A stretch of 48,003 nt of DNA from Sphaerochaetaceae bacterium (GCA_028532765.1 JAQQAR010000067.1:1-48003), one strand, 5' to 3'; shown: positions 8,462 to 16,417, counted from the first letter of the stretch. Program-made: numbers and translations. The notes: generated by a model from the sequence alone, not told the origin.

Positions 8462-10339
8462 ATGATCAAGATTAGCTTCATAGTCCCTTACGCATCGCTG
8501 CAGCTTATGGTAAAGGAGATTCTTGAACAACACCCACAACGAGAAATCCTTGAGTACTCCATCATCCCCAAAACAGTAGACAAAGTTGAGCAGAAAGATC
8601 TTGCTGCTGATATCGTAATTGCACGTGGTTTGACTGCCCAGCATGTGAAAGCCTTATCTGTCCCTGTAATCGATATGGCTGTTACCGGTTTTGATATCAC
8701 CATCGCCCTGCATACCTGTATGCAGAAGTATAACCCAAGCAAAATCGCAGTTGTTGGACCTATAAACACCATCTATGGCATTGAAGAGCTCAAGGATGTC
8801 TTTCCCTGTGAATTGGAAAGTTACCTTCTTGATGATTCTGAGAAGGTGAAGGAAGTTGTTTCCCAGGTACGTAAGGAGGGGGCGGAGGCAATTATTGCTG
8901 GATTGACGGTCTATAGTTACTGTATCGATCATGCTATCGCTTGTACGTTGATTGAGACAGGCCGGAAGACAATTCGTCAAGCAATCGATGAAGCGATCAG
9001 GTCGGTACTGTTCATGAAGCGGGAACAAGAGAGAACTGATCGATTCAAGAGCATCATGGATTACTCGATGGAAGGAATCATATCAGTAAATCATGATAGA
9101 GTGGTGACCGTGGCGAATGCCTTTGCATTGAGGGTGTTCCCGCAACTTGAGCATCTCGAGGAAAATCCAATCAAGATAGACCAGTTGTTTCCACAAATCA
9201 GCGTCCCTTCTGTTATTAAGGAAGGGTGCAAAGTGTTGGGAGAACTCATAGCCATCAGGGATCGAACCTATACGATAAATTGTGTTCCTTCAGGTGATAC
9301 CGGAGCGGTTATCACCTTCTCCACGGTCTCAAAAATTCAAGAGATGGAAGGAAGAATCAGAAGTAAGCTTCATAAAAAAGGTCTTATCGCAAAATACACA
9401 TTCGATGATATAGTCGGTACGGATAATAGTATTGTGCATGTGAAACACATAGCACAGAAATATAGTCGTGTAGATTCCAACATCTGTATTCTTGGGGAAA
9501 CCGGTACAGGAAAAGAGTTGTTTGCTCAAAGTATTCACAACGCTAGTGAGCGGAAAAATGAACCTTTCGTTGCTATCAACTGTGCAGCCCTTGCCGAGGA
9601 CCTTTTGGAGAGTGAGCTTTTTGGGTATGAAGAGGGAGCTTTTACCGGGGCGGTTAAAGGAGGAAAAACCGGTCTGTTCGAACTGGCTCACAACGGAACA
9701 ATTTTCCTCGACGAAATTGGAGACATCACGTTAAAAATGCAGAGTCGGTTGCTTCGCGTCATCCAAGAACGGGAAATCATGAGAATAGGGCATGGACGGG
9801 TGATTCCTATTGATATACGAATCATAGCTGCATCGAATAAAAATCTTAGAAGGTTGGTTGCAGAAGGTCAATTTCGAGAGGACCTCTACTACCGGCTCAA
9901 TATTCTTCAGTTGACGTTACCCCCTTTGCGGGAACGAAAGCGAGATATTATCGCGTTGTGCGACTATTTTATTCAGTTGAATGAACTAAGTGGTTCTACT
10001 TCGAACAAGGTGCTGACACCTGCGGCAAAACATCGCCTAATCGATTACAGCTGGCCTGGGAATATCCGCGAACTCTCGAATTTCTGTGAACGCCTGAGTG
10101 TTCTTTCAGAGGAAGCCTCCATTGATACAGATATTGTAGATGTCTGCATCGATCAGAGCTTATCTGATGAACAGGAACAGGATGATATGGGTGCCTTGAG
10201 TTCTCAGAATGCAAAACATGAACGAGAAATGATTGCAAATGCACTCTCAATATGTACGACAAAGCGGGAAGTTGCAGATTTGCTCGGTATTAACCCCAGT
10301 ACGCTCTGGAGGAAGATTAGAAAATATGGGTTGGAGTAA
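8462..10339 (+). CDS. PrpR-type sigma-54-dependent transcriptional activator
   Basis: The 625-residue protein has a PrpR_N sensory domain at about 5-180, a PAS-like region at about 195-290, an AAA+ domain at about 315-545 and a C-terminal Fis-type helix-turn-helix at 601-622 (REVADLLGINPSTLWRKIRK). Walker A is GETGTGKE (345-352), the sigma-54 contact loop GAFTGA is intact (392-397), and Walker B is GTIFLDEI (412-419). It should therefore be an active enhancer-binding protein. AGGAGA precedes the ATG at 8462; an ATG 4 bases earlier soon meets a stop. Two sigma-54 promoters flank it, one for each neighbouring operon, so it very likely controls acid-sugar uptake and breakdown in response to a small carboxylic acid. 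Ligand identity is inferred only from context. Confidence 0.9.
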   Translation: MIKISFIVPYASLQLMVKEILEQHPQREILEYSIIPKTVDKVEQKDLAADIVIARGLTAQHVKALSVPVIDMAVTGFDITIALHTCMQKYNPSKIAVVGPINTIYGIEELKDVFPCELESYLLDDSEKVKEVVSQVRKEGAEAIIAGLTVYSYCIDHAIACTLIETGRKTIRQAIDEAIRSVLFMKREQERTDRFKSIMDYSMEGIISVNHDRVVTVANAFALRVFPQLEHLEENPIKIDQLFPQISVPSVIKEGCKVLGELIAIRDRTYTINCVPSGDTGAVITFSTVSKIQEMEGRIRSKLHKKGLIAKYTFDDIVGTDNSIVHVKHIAQKYSRVDSNICILGETGTGKELFAQSIHNASERKNEPFVAINCAALAEDLLESELFGYEEGAFTGAVKGGKTGLFELAHNGTIFLDEIGDITLKMQSRLLRVIQEREIMRIGHGRVIPIDIRIIAASNKNLRRLVAEGQFREDLYYRLNILQLTLPPLRERKRDIIALCDYFIQLNELSGSTSNKVLTPAAKHRLIDYSWPGNIRELSNFCERLSVLSEEASIDTDIVDVCIDQSLSDEQEQDDMGALSSQNAKHEREMIANALSICTTKREVADLLGINPSTLWRKIRKYGLE

Positions 10340-10347
10340 CGAACAGT

Positions 10348-10385
10348 ATTGCAGAATTGCAAAACTGCAATCCCATCTCTGCAAT
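10348..10385. promoter_or_regulatory. Candidate activator-binding cluster ATTGCA/TGCAAT (site 2)
   Basis: A central palindrome ATTGCAaaacTGCAAT (10356-10371) is flanked by ATTGCA at 10348-10353 and TGCAAT at 10380-10385, making a nested inverted arrangement of four half-sites. It lies 140 bp upstream of the plus-strand sigma-54 promoter, the usual distance for an enhancer. It matches site 1 at 8412-8427. Confidence 0.75.
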
Positions 10386-10511
10386 CATCGGCAGTAGACT
10401 ACGTAGAATACCTGTTATTTTGAAAGTTTATCAATTTTGTTCATGAAGTATTTGTATCTTAAAGAGCGCTATTCCTGTCCGAAAGCAAGGAATGGCATTG
10501 TTAAATAATTC

Positions 10512-10528
10512 TTGGCCCAGTTCTTGCA
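10512..10528 (+). promoter_or_regulatory. Sigma-54 (-24/-12) promoter for the TRAP operon
   Basis: The sequence TTGGCCCAGTTCTTGCA has GG and GC separated by exactly 10 bases, and shares the TTGG and GTTCTTGCA ends with the minus-strand promoter at 8213-8229. Transcription would begin near 10540, leaving a leader of about 80 bases before dctM. Confidence 0.85.
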
Positions 10529-10618
10529 TTTATTGCTAGTAGGTGGATGTACGATGTATAGCAGTAATCGGTACATACGTCGATTCATTCACGAATCAGA
10601 AATAAAGGATAACTGACG

Positions 10619-11896
10619 ATGCAAGCTGAAGTGATTATCTTCCTCTTTTTTGTATTCATGTTTCTCGGTATTCCAGTTGTGGTATCACTGGGTGTTACAT
10701 CTGTTATTTACCTTCTGACCATAGGTATTTCACCCATAGTTGTGGTACAGCAGATGCTCAACAGCATGGATAAATTTACCCTATTGGCGATTCCTTTCTT
10801 CATTATGGCTGGAGGGATTATGCAAGAGGGGGGAATTTCCAAACGAATCGTCATGTTCTCGAAAAAACTCATGGGACCACTTCCTGGTGGGCTTGCTTTG
10901 GTTGTGGTGGGCGCAAGTATGATGTTTGCGAGTATGACTGGAGCCGGAGCTGCAACATGTGCTGCAATTGGAAGTATCATGCTTCCTGAGATGAAGAAGG
11001 ACGGGTACGATGAAAACTTCTCAGCTGCCCTCCAATCCTCAGCTGGCATCTTTGGTCCCATCATTCCACCAAGCATACTGATGGTCATCTATGCGATAGC
11101 AACCGATACATCAGTTGGCGATATGTTGCTTGCAGGGGTAATCCCCGGTATCGTGCTTGGTCTTATCATGATGGTCATTACATTCCGCATTTGTGTGAAG
11201 CGAGGGTATAAAGGCGAAGGTCATTTCTCATTCAAGGAATTAGTAAAGAGCTTTATTGATGCCTTCTGGGCACTGCTTACTCCGATTATTATCCTTGGAG
11301 GAATCTATACCGGCTTTTTTACCCCTACCGAGACTGCAGCTGTCGCAACGCTGTACAGTATTCTTGTAGGAATGTTTATCTATAAAAGTCTGACCTTCAA
11401 AAAAACGCTCTCAATTCTCTATGGATCGATGAAGCTTGCAGCGGGAATTCTTCTGATAGTGGCAGTTACACAAGCTTTTGGTTGGATTCTCACCAGAGAG
11501 CAGATACCCCAATTGGTTGCAGCATTCTTCAGTGGTGTCAGCCAGAACCCCATCGTTTTCTTATTCCTGGTCTTCTTTATGTTGCTGATTACCGGCATGT
11601 TTATCGATGCGGTCCCTGCTTGCAGCATCTTTGCCCCGATTATCACACCAGCGGCAATAATGCTGGGCATCGATACCGTGCATTTTGGAATCGTCATGGT
11701 TGTTTCGCTTTGTATTGGTTTGATTACTCCGCCTGTTGGAATGAACCTATTTGTTGTTTCCTCGATATCCAATATACCGGTGCATAAAATCACCAGGGAT
11801 TTGGGTCCTTTCTTGATTGCTTCTTTCATCGGCATTGTGGTGATCATACTGTTTCCGCAACTGTCCACATTCCTGCCGAGGTTGATCAATGCATGA
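10619..11896 (+). CDS. TRAP transporter large permease DctM
   Basis: The 425-residue, strongly hydrophobic protein has the typical DctM N-terminus (GIPVVVSLGVTSVIYLL) and the family signature around FFIMAGGIMQEGGISKRIV and MFASMTGAGAATCAAIGSIM. About 12 membrane segments are visible as hydrophobic runs. It carries out sodium-coupled uptake of an organic acid delivered by the periplasmic DctP protein. AAGGA lies about 10 bases before the ATG. It is the first gene after the sigma-54 promoter, ahead of dctP, which reverses the usual P-Q-M order. The family assignment is secure; a four-carbon sugar acid as cargo is inferred from the co-regulated enzymes. Confidence 0.92.
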   Translation: MQAEVIIFLFFVFMFLGIPVVVSLGVTSVIYLLTIGISPIVVVQQMLNSMDKFTLLAIPFFIMAGGIMQEGGISKRIVMFSKKLMGPLPGGLALVVVGASMMFASMTGAGAATCAAIGSIMLPEMKKDGYDENFSAALQSSAGIFGPIIPPSILMVIYAIATDTSVGDMLLAGVIPGIVLGLIMMVITFRICVKRGYKGEGHFSFKELVKSFIDAFWALLTPIIILGGIYTGFFTPTETAAVATLYSILVGMFIYKSLTFKKTLSILYGSMKLAAGILLIVAVTQAFGWILTREQIPQLVAAFFSGVSQNPIVFLFLVFFMLLITGMFIDAVPACSIFAPIITPAAIMLGIDTVHFGIVMVVSLCIGLITPPVGMNLFVVSSISNIPVHKITRDLGPFLIASFIGIVVIILFPQLSTFLPRLINA

Positions 11897-11979
11897 TGAG
11901 TCTTGGTAGAGGGTAAGAGATATCATTGGTATTAAAAATTTCTGATTCTTCGTTGTCACTATTAATTTGGAGGTTTTGT

Positions 11980-12990
11980 ATGAAGAGTTCAAAATGGAAG
12001 GTTTCGTTGCTTATCGGATTACTGATCATTTCAGTAGCTTTCACTGTTGGAGCAGCAGGAGGTGCTGAGCAGGGCCCTACGGTTGTAAAACTTACACTTG
12101 CTGGACCTCTTCCAGAGTCTACCCCCGGTGGTATCGGTTTGAATGTACTTGCAGAAAAGTTGAATGAGTATTCAAACGGCACGTTGCAAGCTACAGTCTA
12201 TCACAATGGAACGCTGGGTAATTCCACCTCGATGGTTGAAGGTGTCCAGCAGGGTACCGTGGATTTCGCAGTTACTGGAAATGCCTATTACTCAGGATTG
12301 GTCCCCGAGATCCAGGTTTTCGAGTTGCCCTATCTTTTCCAAGACAGAGCAGAGGTAGAAATGGTTTTAAATAGTGCTGTTGCGGATGAGTTGCTTGCTA
12401 AGTTTGAAGCCAAGGGCATGAAGGGAATGGCTTTCTGGGGAATCGGATTCAGAAGTTTGACAAATAATATCAGGCCAGTAAAGACACCTGCTGATACCAA
12501 AGGACTCAAACTCAGAACGTTGCCGGCTCCAATCCAAATCAAGCTCTGGAGTCTGCTCGGTGCGATCTCCACCCCGATTGACTCATCAGAAGTCTATACA
12601 TCTTTGCAGCAGGGAACAGTCGACGGCCAGGAGAATCTACTTACAGACATCTATTTCAACAAGTACTATGAAGTTCAGAAGTACATGACTATGACCAAGC
12701 ATACGTTCACTCCGTTCATGCTCAGTATGAGTCTTAGTACTTGGCAGAAATTGGACGCTGACCAGCAGGCAGCAGTGCTCAAGGCTGTTGATGAGGCAAC
12801 AGCTGCAACCAATAAGGAAGCTGCAGAGCTAGAGGACGAGATTCTCGCTGAGCTCAAGACTTTGATGGAAGTAGAGACTAATCCTGATGTGCGTGCATTC
12901 AAGGAGCAGTCGAAAGATTCGTATTCTGTTTTCACAGAGCAATATGGATCTGCATACTTGGATAAGGTTCATGCAATTCTCGGTAGATAA
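11980..12990 (+). CDS. TRAP transporter substrate-binding protein DctP
   Basis: The 336-residue exported protein starts at ATG 11980, with TGGAGG 9 bases upstream; an earlier in-frame ATG at 11926 has no ribosome site and would spoil the signal peptide. The signal sequence runs through SLLIGLLIISVAFTVGAAGG. The conserved binding-site region is present: GFRSLTNNIRPVKTPADTKGLKLR, whose Arg contacts the ligand carboxylate in this family, then EVYTSLQQGTVDGQENLL. It captures the substrate in the periplasm for DctQM. A strong hairpin follows directly after its stop, before the cyclase gene, and may protect its mRNA. Confidence 0.9.
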   Translation: MKSSKWKVSLLIGLLIISVAFTVGAAGGAEQGPTVVKLTLAGPLPESTPGGIGLNVLAEKLNEYSNGTLQATVYHNGTLGNSTSMVEGVQQGTVDFAVTGNAYYSGLVPEIQVFELPYLFQDRAEVEMVLNSAVADELLAKFEAKGMKGMAFWGIGFRSLTNNIRPVKTPADTKGLKLRTLPAPIQIKLWSLLGAISTPIDSSEVYTSLQQGTVDGQENLLTDIYFNKYYEVQKYMTMTKHTFTPFMLSMSLSTWQKLDADQQAAVLKAVDEATAATNKEAAELEDEILAELKTLMEVETNPDVRAFKEQSKDSYSVFTEQYGSAYLDKVHAILGR

Positions 12991-13004
12991 CACAACTTCA
13001 CTAA

Positions 13005-13034
13005 AGGGTTTTGCTTGAAACATAGCAAAACCCT
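13005..13034 (+). terminator. Hairpin after dctP (attenuator or mRNA stabiliser)
   Basis: AGGGTTTTGCT and AGCAAAACCCT form a perfect 11-bp stem around 8 bases. There is no T-run, and the next gene of the operon starts only 28 bp later, so partial read-through or mRNA protection is likelier than full termination. Confidence 0.6.
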
Positions 13035-13061
13035 GCTATTGCACAAACAAGGAGCATCCTT

Positions 13062-13721
13062 ATGAAGGTAATTGACCTTACACTACCCATCATCCCTCAT
13101 TGGCGTTATGGGTTTACCAGCAGCCCAGGCAAGGATATGAATAAAGGCGATGGTATCAATACGACAAACTATAGCTTGGGAAGTCATAACTATACCCATA
13201 TCGATTCTCCGAAGCATTTTCTCAAGGATGGTAAAAGTCTGAATGATTTTCCCCTGGAACTATTAATCGGAGATGCCCTTGTTCTTGATGTTTCTCATGT
13301 TGGAGCGAATCAGGAGATTACAGAGAAGGATTTGTCAGCAGCTGTAGGTACTCATCAAGTTCCAAACATTGTACTCATCAAGACAAGTTGGGATGCAAAG
13401 TGTTCTTGGGAAACAACGGAGTTTTGGGATACAGCTCCCTATATTGGTGTTGAAGGGGCAAAGTACCTTCAGACTCTGGGGTTTAAAGTCATTGGTTTTG
13501 ACTTTCCTCAAGACTATGATATTCGAAGACTACGATTTGTCTCTGAGAAGGAGACATATCAACCAACCCACGAGTTCCTGCTCAAGCATGATGTATTGAT
13601 GATTGAGTATATGTGCAACCTGCATAAGATTGATCGTCCGATAGTGAAATTCGCCGGTTTACCGATTAATTTGCAGAATGCAGATGGTGCTCAAATCAGA
13701 GTAGTAGCTATGTTGGATTGA
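13062..13721 (+). CDS. Cyclase-family (kynurenine formamidase-like) metal-dependent hydrolase
   Basis: The 219-residue protein belongs to the PF04199 cyclase family. It shows IDLTLPIIPHW at the N-terminus and the metal-binding motif GSHNYTHIDSPKHF (about 46-59), corresponding to HxGTHxDxPxH but with Ser-His-Asn-Tyr in place of the first part. AAGGAG lies 8 bases before the ATG. Family members hydrolyse N-formylkynurenine, lactones or other cyclic or amide bonds. It sits between dctP and dctQ of a TRAP importer in the acid-sugar island, so it may hydrolyse an imported lactone or ester to the free acid. No signal peptide is seen, so it should act in the cytoplasm. The substrate is inferred only. 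Confidence 0.8.
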   Translation: MKVIDLTLPIIPHWRYGFTSSPGKDMNKGDGINTTNYSLGSHNYTHIDSPKHFLKDGKSLNDFPLELLIGDALVLDVSHVGANQEITEKDLSAAVGTHQVPNIVLIKTSWDAKCSWETTEFWDTAPYIGVEGAKYLQTLGFKVIGFDFPQDYDIRRLRFVSEKETYQPTHEFLLKHDVLMIEYMCNLHKIDRPIVKFAGLPINLQNADGAQIRVVAMLD

Positions 13722-13804
13722 GGGGTAGCGGTTGTTTTTCTGGTAAACCGTTGTTTTGAGTGAGCGGGTGAATGGATGTGGTGCTTTTTACTGGAGGTGT
13801 ATAT

Positions 13805-14290
13805 ATGAACAGACTGAAACAATTTCTCAAATCAGGGAAAATTATCAGTACTATCACAGGACTTGCTGTTTTTGGGACAGTCATGCTTGCCAATCTGGCA
13901 GTTTTTTCAAGACATGCAAAAGTTTCCCTGCCGGCTGCAGAGGAGTTGCTTCGGTATGTCTTTGTATGGATCATCATGATTTGTACAGCAATCGGCTATG
14001 ATGACAGTGGGCTGATCAGTATTACCATGCTTGAAGAATCGCTGGAGAAAAGAGGTCGTGTTTTACCTGCTAGGGTAATCAAGGTTATCAATACACTATT
14101 TGTTCTTTTCTTTGCTGGCTTCTGCGTTTTATACTCAGCAAAAATAACTTTGTTGCAGATGTCTACGAATAAGCTGAGCCCTGTTATGGAAATTCCAATG
14201 TATCTTGTGTCATTAGGAATGACTGTAGGAGCGTTGCTCTGGTTGGCTGTAGCGATCAAGAAACTGTATGCCCTGATACGAGCAAAGTGA
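13805..14290 (+). CDS. TRAP transporter small permease DctQ
   Basis: The 161-residue protein has four hydrophobic segments and the family motif AEELLRYVFVWIIMICTAIGY, where the small subunit's conserved E-x-x-R-Y-x-F-x-W pattern lies. The start at 13805 has GGAGG 8 bases upstream; the longer in-frame start at 13772 lacks one. It pairs with DctM (10619) and DctP (11980), but is separated from both by the cyclase gene. It is the last gene of the operon, followed by a good terminator. Confidence 0.88.
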   Translation: MNRLKQFLKSGKIISTITGLAVFGTVMLANLAVFSRHAKVSLPAAEELLRYVFVWIIMICTAIGYDDSGLISITMLEESLEKRGRVLPARVIKVINTLFVLFFAGFCVLYSAKITLLQMSTNKLSPVMEIPMYLVSLGMTVGALLWLAVAIKKLYALIRAK

Positions 14291-14357
14291 TTTAATTTGC
14301 CAATGACAGCAGCTAATCCGTGCTCTTGGTTGCCTCCAAACACCCAGAAATCTAGCG

Positions 14358-14389
14358 AGAGCGTCTCTTCGGAGGCGTTCTTTGTTTTT
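14358..14389 (+). terminator. Rho-independent terminator of the TRAP operon
   Basis: GAGCGTCTC-TTCG-GAGGCGTTC forms a 9-bp stem (two G-U pairs) with a stable UUCG loop, followed by TTTGTTTTT. It lies 68 bp after dctQ on the same strand. Confidence 0.85.
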
Positions 14390-14464
14390 GGCTCATTTTC
14401 GTTCGGTAAAGTGAATTTGGATTTACAGGTCACAAAACCTCTTCTACAATGAATTGTTGAGATA

Positions 14465-14519
14465 TAACATTATAAATGAATAATAACAGTATTAATGTTA
14501 TTATTCATTTATAATGTTA
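14465..14519. promoter_or_regulatory. Perfect 24-bp inverted repeat overlapping a start codon
   Basis: Arms 14465-14488 and 14496-14519 are perfectly complementary around GTATTAA. The start ATG of the next gene (14514) lies inside the right arm. This would work as a self-repression operator or as a structure hiding the start. AbiEi-type antitoxins are known to bind inverted repeats at their own promoters. Confidence 0.7.
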
Positions 14520-15491
14520 AATAACAAAGATCCAGATATCCTACTCCTTCTCTCATACATTGAAAAAACCTTTGGGTTTAAAGGCAGCATCAGGCATTGG
14601 GAAGATGAACGGAAAATCCCACTTCTGCTCAAAGAACAGTACTCTTTTTATCTGCTTCGTTTATTAGATTCAGATAATCTTATTTTCATTGAGAATCGAG
14701 AAAACGGAAATACTCCGGCTGTCATTTCCAAACATTGCAAAATGCTTACAAACTATTGGTCCAAAGGAATTATCTATGTAAAAAATACGGTGTCTTCTAC
14801 TGATCGAACTAGACTGATTCAAGCCAAAATACCTTTCATTATTCCAGATAAACAGCTGTATCTACCATTTATGGGAATGGATTTCAAAGAAATCTTTCCC
14901 CCCGAGAAAAGAAAAACTGGAAAGCTCAGTCCTTCCGCCCAGCTATTGGTTCTTGGAAAACTATATAAAAGGGATTGGACCGGAAAATCACCCTTTGAAA
15001 TATCCCATAATTTACACATCTCAAACATGTCAGTAGGGCGTGCATTTAGTGAGTTAGAACTTCATCATATAGCATCCGTTCATACCTTAGGGAAAGAAAA
15101 GGTATTGGAATTCCATCTAAGTGGATTTGATCTTTGGAATACAGCACTGCCTATTTTAAGATCCCCTGTTACGTCAACAAAAACTTTCCCCTTTCAGGAA
15201 AGTAATAATCTGGTGCTTGCCGGAGAGTCTGCTCTTTCGAAATATTCTATGCTTAATGAACCACATATGACAACATTTGCCATATTTAATAGGTCAAAAG
15301 ATATTTTAATTCATCCAAATATCGATAATCCTAATGAAGATATGATTATCCAGAAATGGGCCTATGATCCTCGAACCTTTTCAAAAAATGGTGTTGCCGA
15401 TCCATTGTCTATATATCTTGAATTTAAAGAATCCGAAGATGAACGAATAGAACAAGCTCTTGAAGGGTTGATTAAGGATATACAATGGTAA
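14514..15491 (+). CDS. Winged-helix, antitoxin-like partner of a nucleotidyltransferase gene
   Basis: I do not recognise a named family with certainty. The 325-residue protein has a segment PSAQLLVLGKLYKRDWTGKSPFEISHNLHISNMSVGRAFSELE (about 140-185) that reads as a MarR-like winged helix. Its stop overlaps the start of the nucleotidyltransferase gene by 7 bp, the arrangement of AbiE-type (type IV) toxin-antitoxin pairs and related two-gene modules. No ribosome site is seen before ATG 14514; the transcript may be nearly leaderless. The start codon sits in a 24-bp inverted repeat, which fits autoregulation. The antitoxin role is inferred from layout and fold. Base composition is more AT-rich than the neighbouring TRAP operon, which fits separate acquisition. 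Confidence 0.65.
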   Translation: MLNNKDPDILLLLSYIEKTFGFKGSIRHWEDERKIPLLLKEQYSFYLLRLLDSDNLIFIENRENGNTPAVISKHCKMLTNYWSKGIIYVKNTVSSTDRTRLIQAKIPFIIPDKQLYLPFMGMDFKEIFPPEKRKTGKLSPSAQLLVLGKLYKRDWTGKSPFEISHNLHISNMSVGRAFSELELHHIASVHTLGKEKVLEFHLSGFDLWNTALPILRSPVTSTKTFPFQESNNLVLAGESALSKYSMLNEPHMTTFAIFNRSKDILIHPNIDNPNEDMIIQKWAYDPRTFSKNGVADPLSIYLEFKESEDERIEQALEGLIKDIQW

Positions 15492-15998
15492 AAGGATTAA
15501 ATATTTTCAGGGAACACTTTAAAGGATTTGAAGACCGTTATGTACTCATAGGAGGCACTGCTTCAAGTATCATTATGGAAGAAGCAGGGGCAGAGTTTAG
15601 GGCTACAAAGGACCTTGATATAGTACTCTGCATTGAAGCTCTGGATTCAGCTTTCGTACAAAAATTCTGGGATTTTATAGAAAATGGGGGATACTCAAAT
15701 AAACAAAAAAGTTCAGGGAAAAAGCTCTTTTATAGGTTTCATTCTCCAGCCGACAAGAACTTTCCAACAATGCTCGAACTATTTTCTAAAGTTCCAGATT
15801 CTCTTGAAGTTTCAGCAAAAGATTCAGAACTTACACCAATACCGGTTGATGAGGAAATTTCTAGTCTATCAGCAATCCTTCTGGACTCAGCTTATTATGA
15901 TTTTATCCATCAAAATATAACAATAATAGACAACCTGCCTATAATAGGATCCGAAATTTTAATTCCATTAAAAGCTAAAGCATGGTTGGATTTATCGG
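15485..15998 (+). pseudogene. AbiEii-like nucleotidyltransferase, 3' end lost at the repeat
   Basis: The frame begins MVKGLNIFREHFKGFEDRYVL and shows the nucleotidyltransferase core GGTASSIIMEE followed by TKDLDIVL, that is GG(T/S) plus DxD, as in AbiEii-type toxins. It runs well to IPLKAKAWLDLSE and then crosses into the 161-bp repeat at 15999. The open frame continues to 16135 only as antisense VF530/ywbE sequence. Relatives usually carry 40-100 further residues after the AKAWLDL segment, so the native C-terminus has been lost. The catalytic motif survives, so residual activity cannot be excluded. Confidence 0.75.
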
Positions 15999-16077
15999 AA
16001 TCGACCAGACGGATAAGCAGATTCTCCAGTGTTATGCCATGCAGGGGGTTATTCACTTGTGTAGTTGAATTGGTCAT
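15999..16077 (-). pseudogene. VF530 N-terminal fragment
   Basis: The frame starts with the same [20 protein letters not shown] as the complete gene at 3978-4226, base-identical across the fragment, and stops matching after about 26 codons, where the nucleotidyltransferase sequence begins. The ATGA overlap with ywbE is preserved. It cannot encode a functional protein. Confidence 0.85.
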
Positions 16078-16159
16078 GTCTGTGAAAGTATCTCCTTCAC
16101 ACGCCCTACTTCACCACTCTCAAGACGAACCTTGATACCGTGCGGATGCATACGAGAGT
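15999..16159. repeat. Right copy of 161-bp direct repeat
   Basis: This matches 4148-4308 without gaps (5 mismatches). Here it joins the 3' end of ywbE to the first 26 codons of VF530, and abuts the truncated nucleotidyltransferase at 15998/15999. Confidence 0.95.
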
Positions 16160-16274
16160 TAGTCAGGATGTCCTTGACCACACCTTTTGTTGTGGCACCA
16201 GTTGCTTGATCCTGCTTGAGGACAATAAGCACTTCCAGTCCAGCGTGTATATCAGCTCTTATCTTGCCATCCAT
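16074..16274 (-). CDS. YwbE family protein (DUF2196)
   Basis: The 66-residue protein from ATG 16274 reads MDGKIRADIHAGLEVLIVLK and ends in the conserved [20 protein letters not shown], matching the small YwbE family (about 65 residues, KOW-like, function unknown). The open frame extends to 16331, but GGGAGAGA lies about 6 bases before ATG 16274 and family members start here. It lies downstream of nagA on the same strand. Its stop overlaps the start of a VF530 fragment; the intact VF530 is now 11.85 kb away. Confidence 0.88.
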   Translation of the reverse strand: MDGKIRADIHAGLEVLIVLKQDQATGATTKGVVKDILTNSRMHPHGIKVRLESGEVGRVKEILSQT

Positions 16275-16417
16275 ATCGATCTCTCCCACACCCCTTACTC
16301 TACAGTAGAACGTAATATTGTTGAAGAGCAATCTGCATCAGATTTGTGCAGGTACCAAACAGCCAGCATCCCAGTGATATTCGCTATAGTTTACACCTTT
16401 GTGAGTGATAGCTTGTA

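Noticed and set aside
8306-9028. Minus-strand frames over the PrpR-type regulator and its control region
   Set aside because: They overlap conserved coding sequence and the operator palindromes and show no recognisable motif.
4309-15998. Interpretation of the island as a transposon
   Set aside because: There is no transposase or integrase gene and no terminal inverted repeat; the flanking repeats are 161 bp of host-gene sequence, far longer than a target-site duplication.
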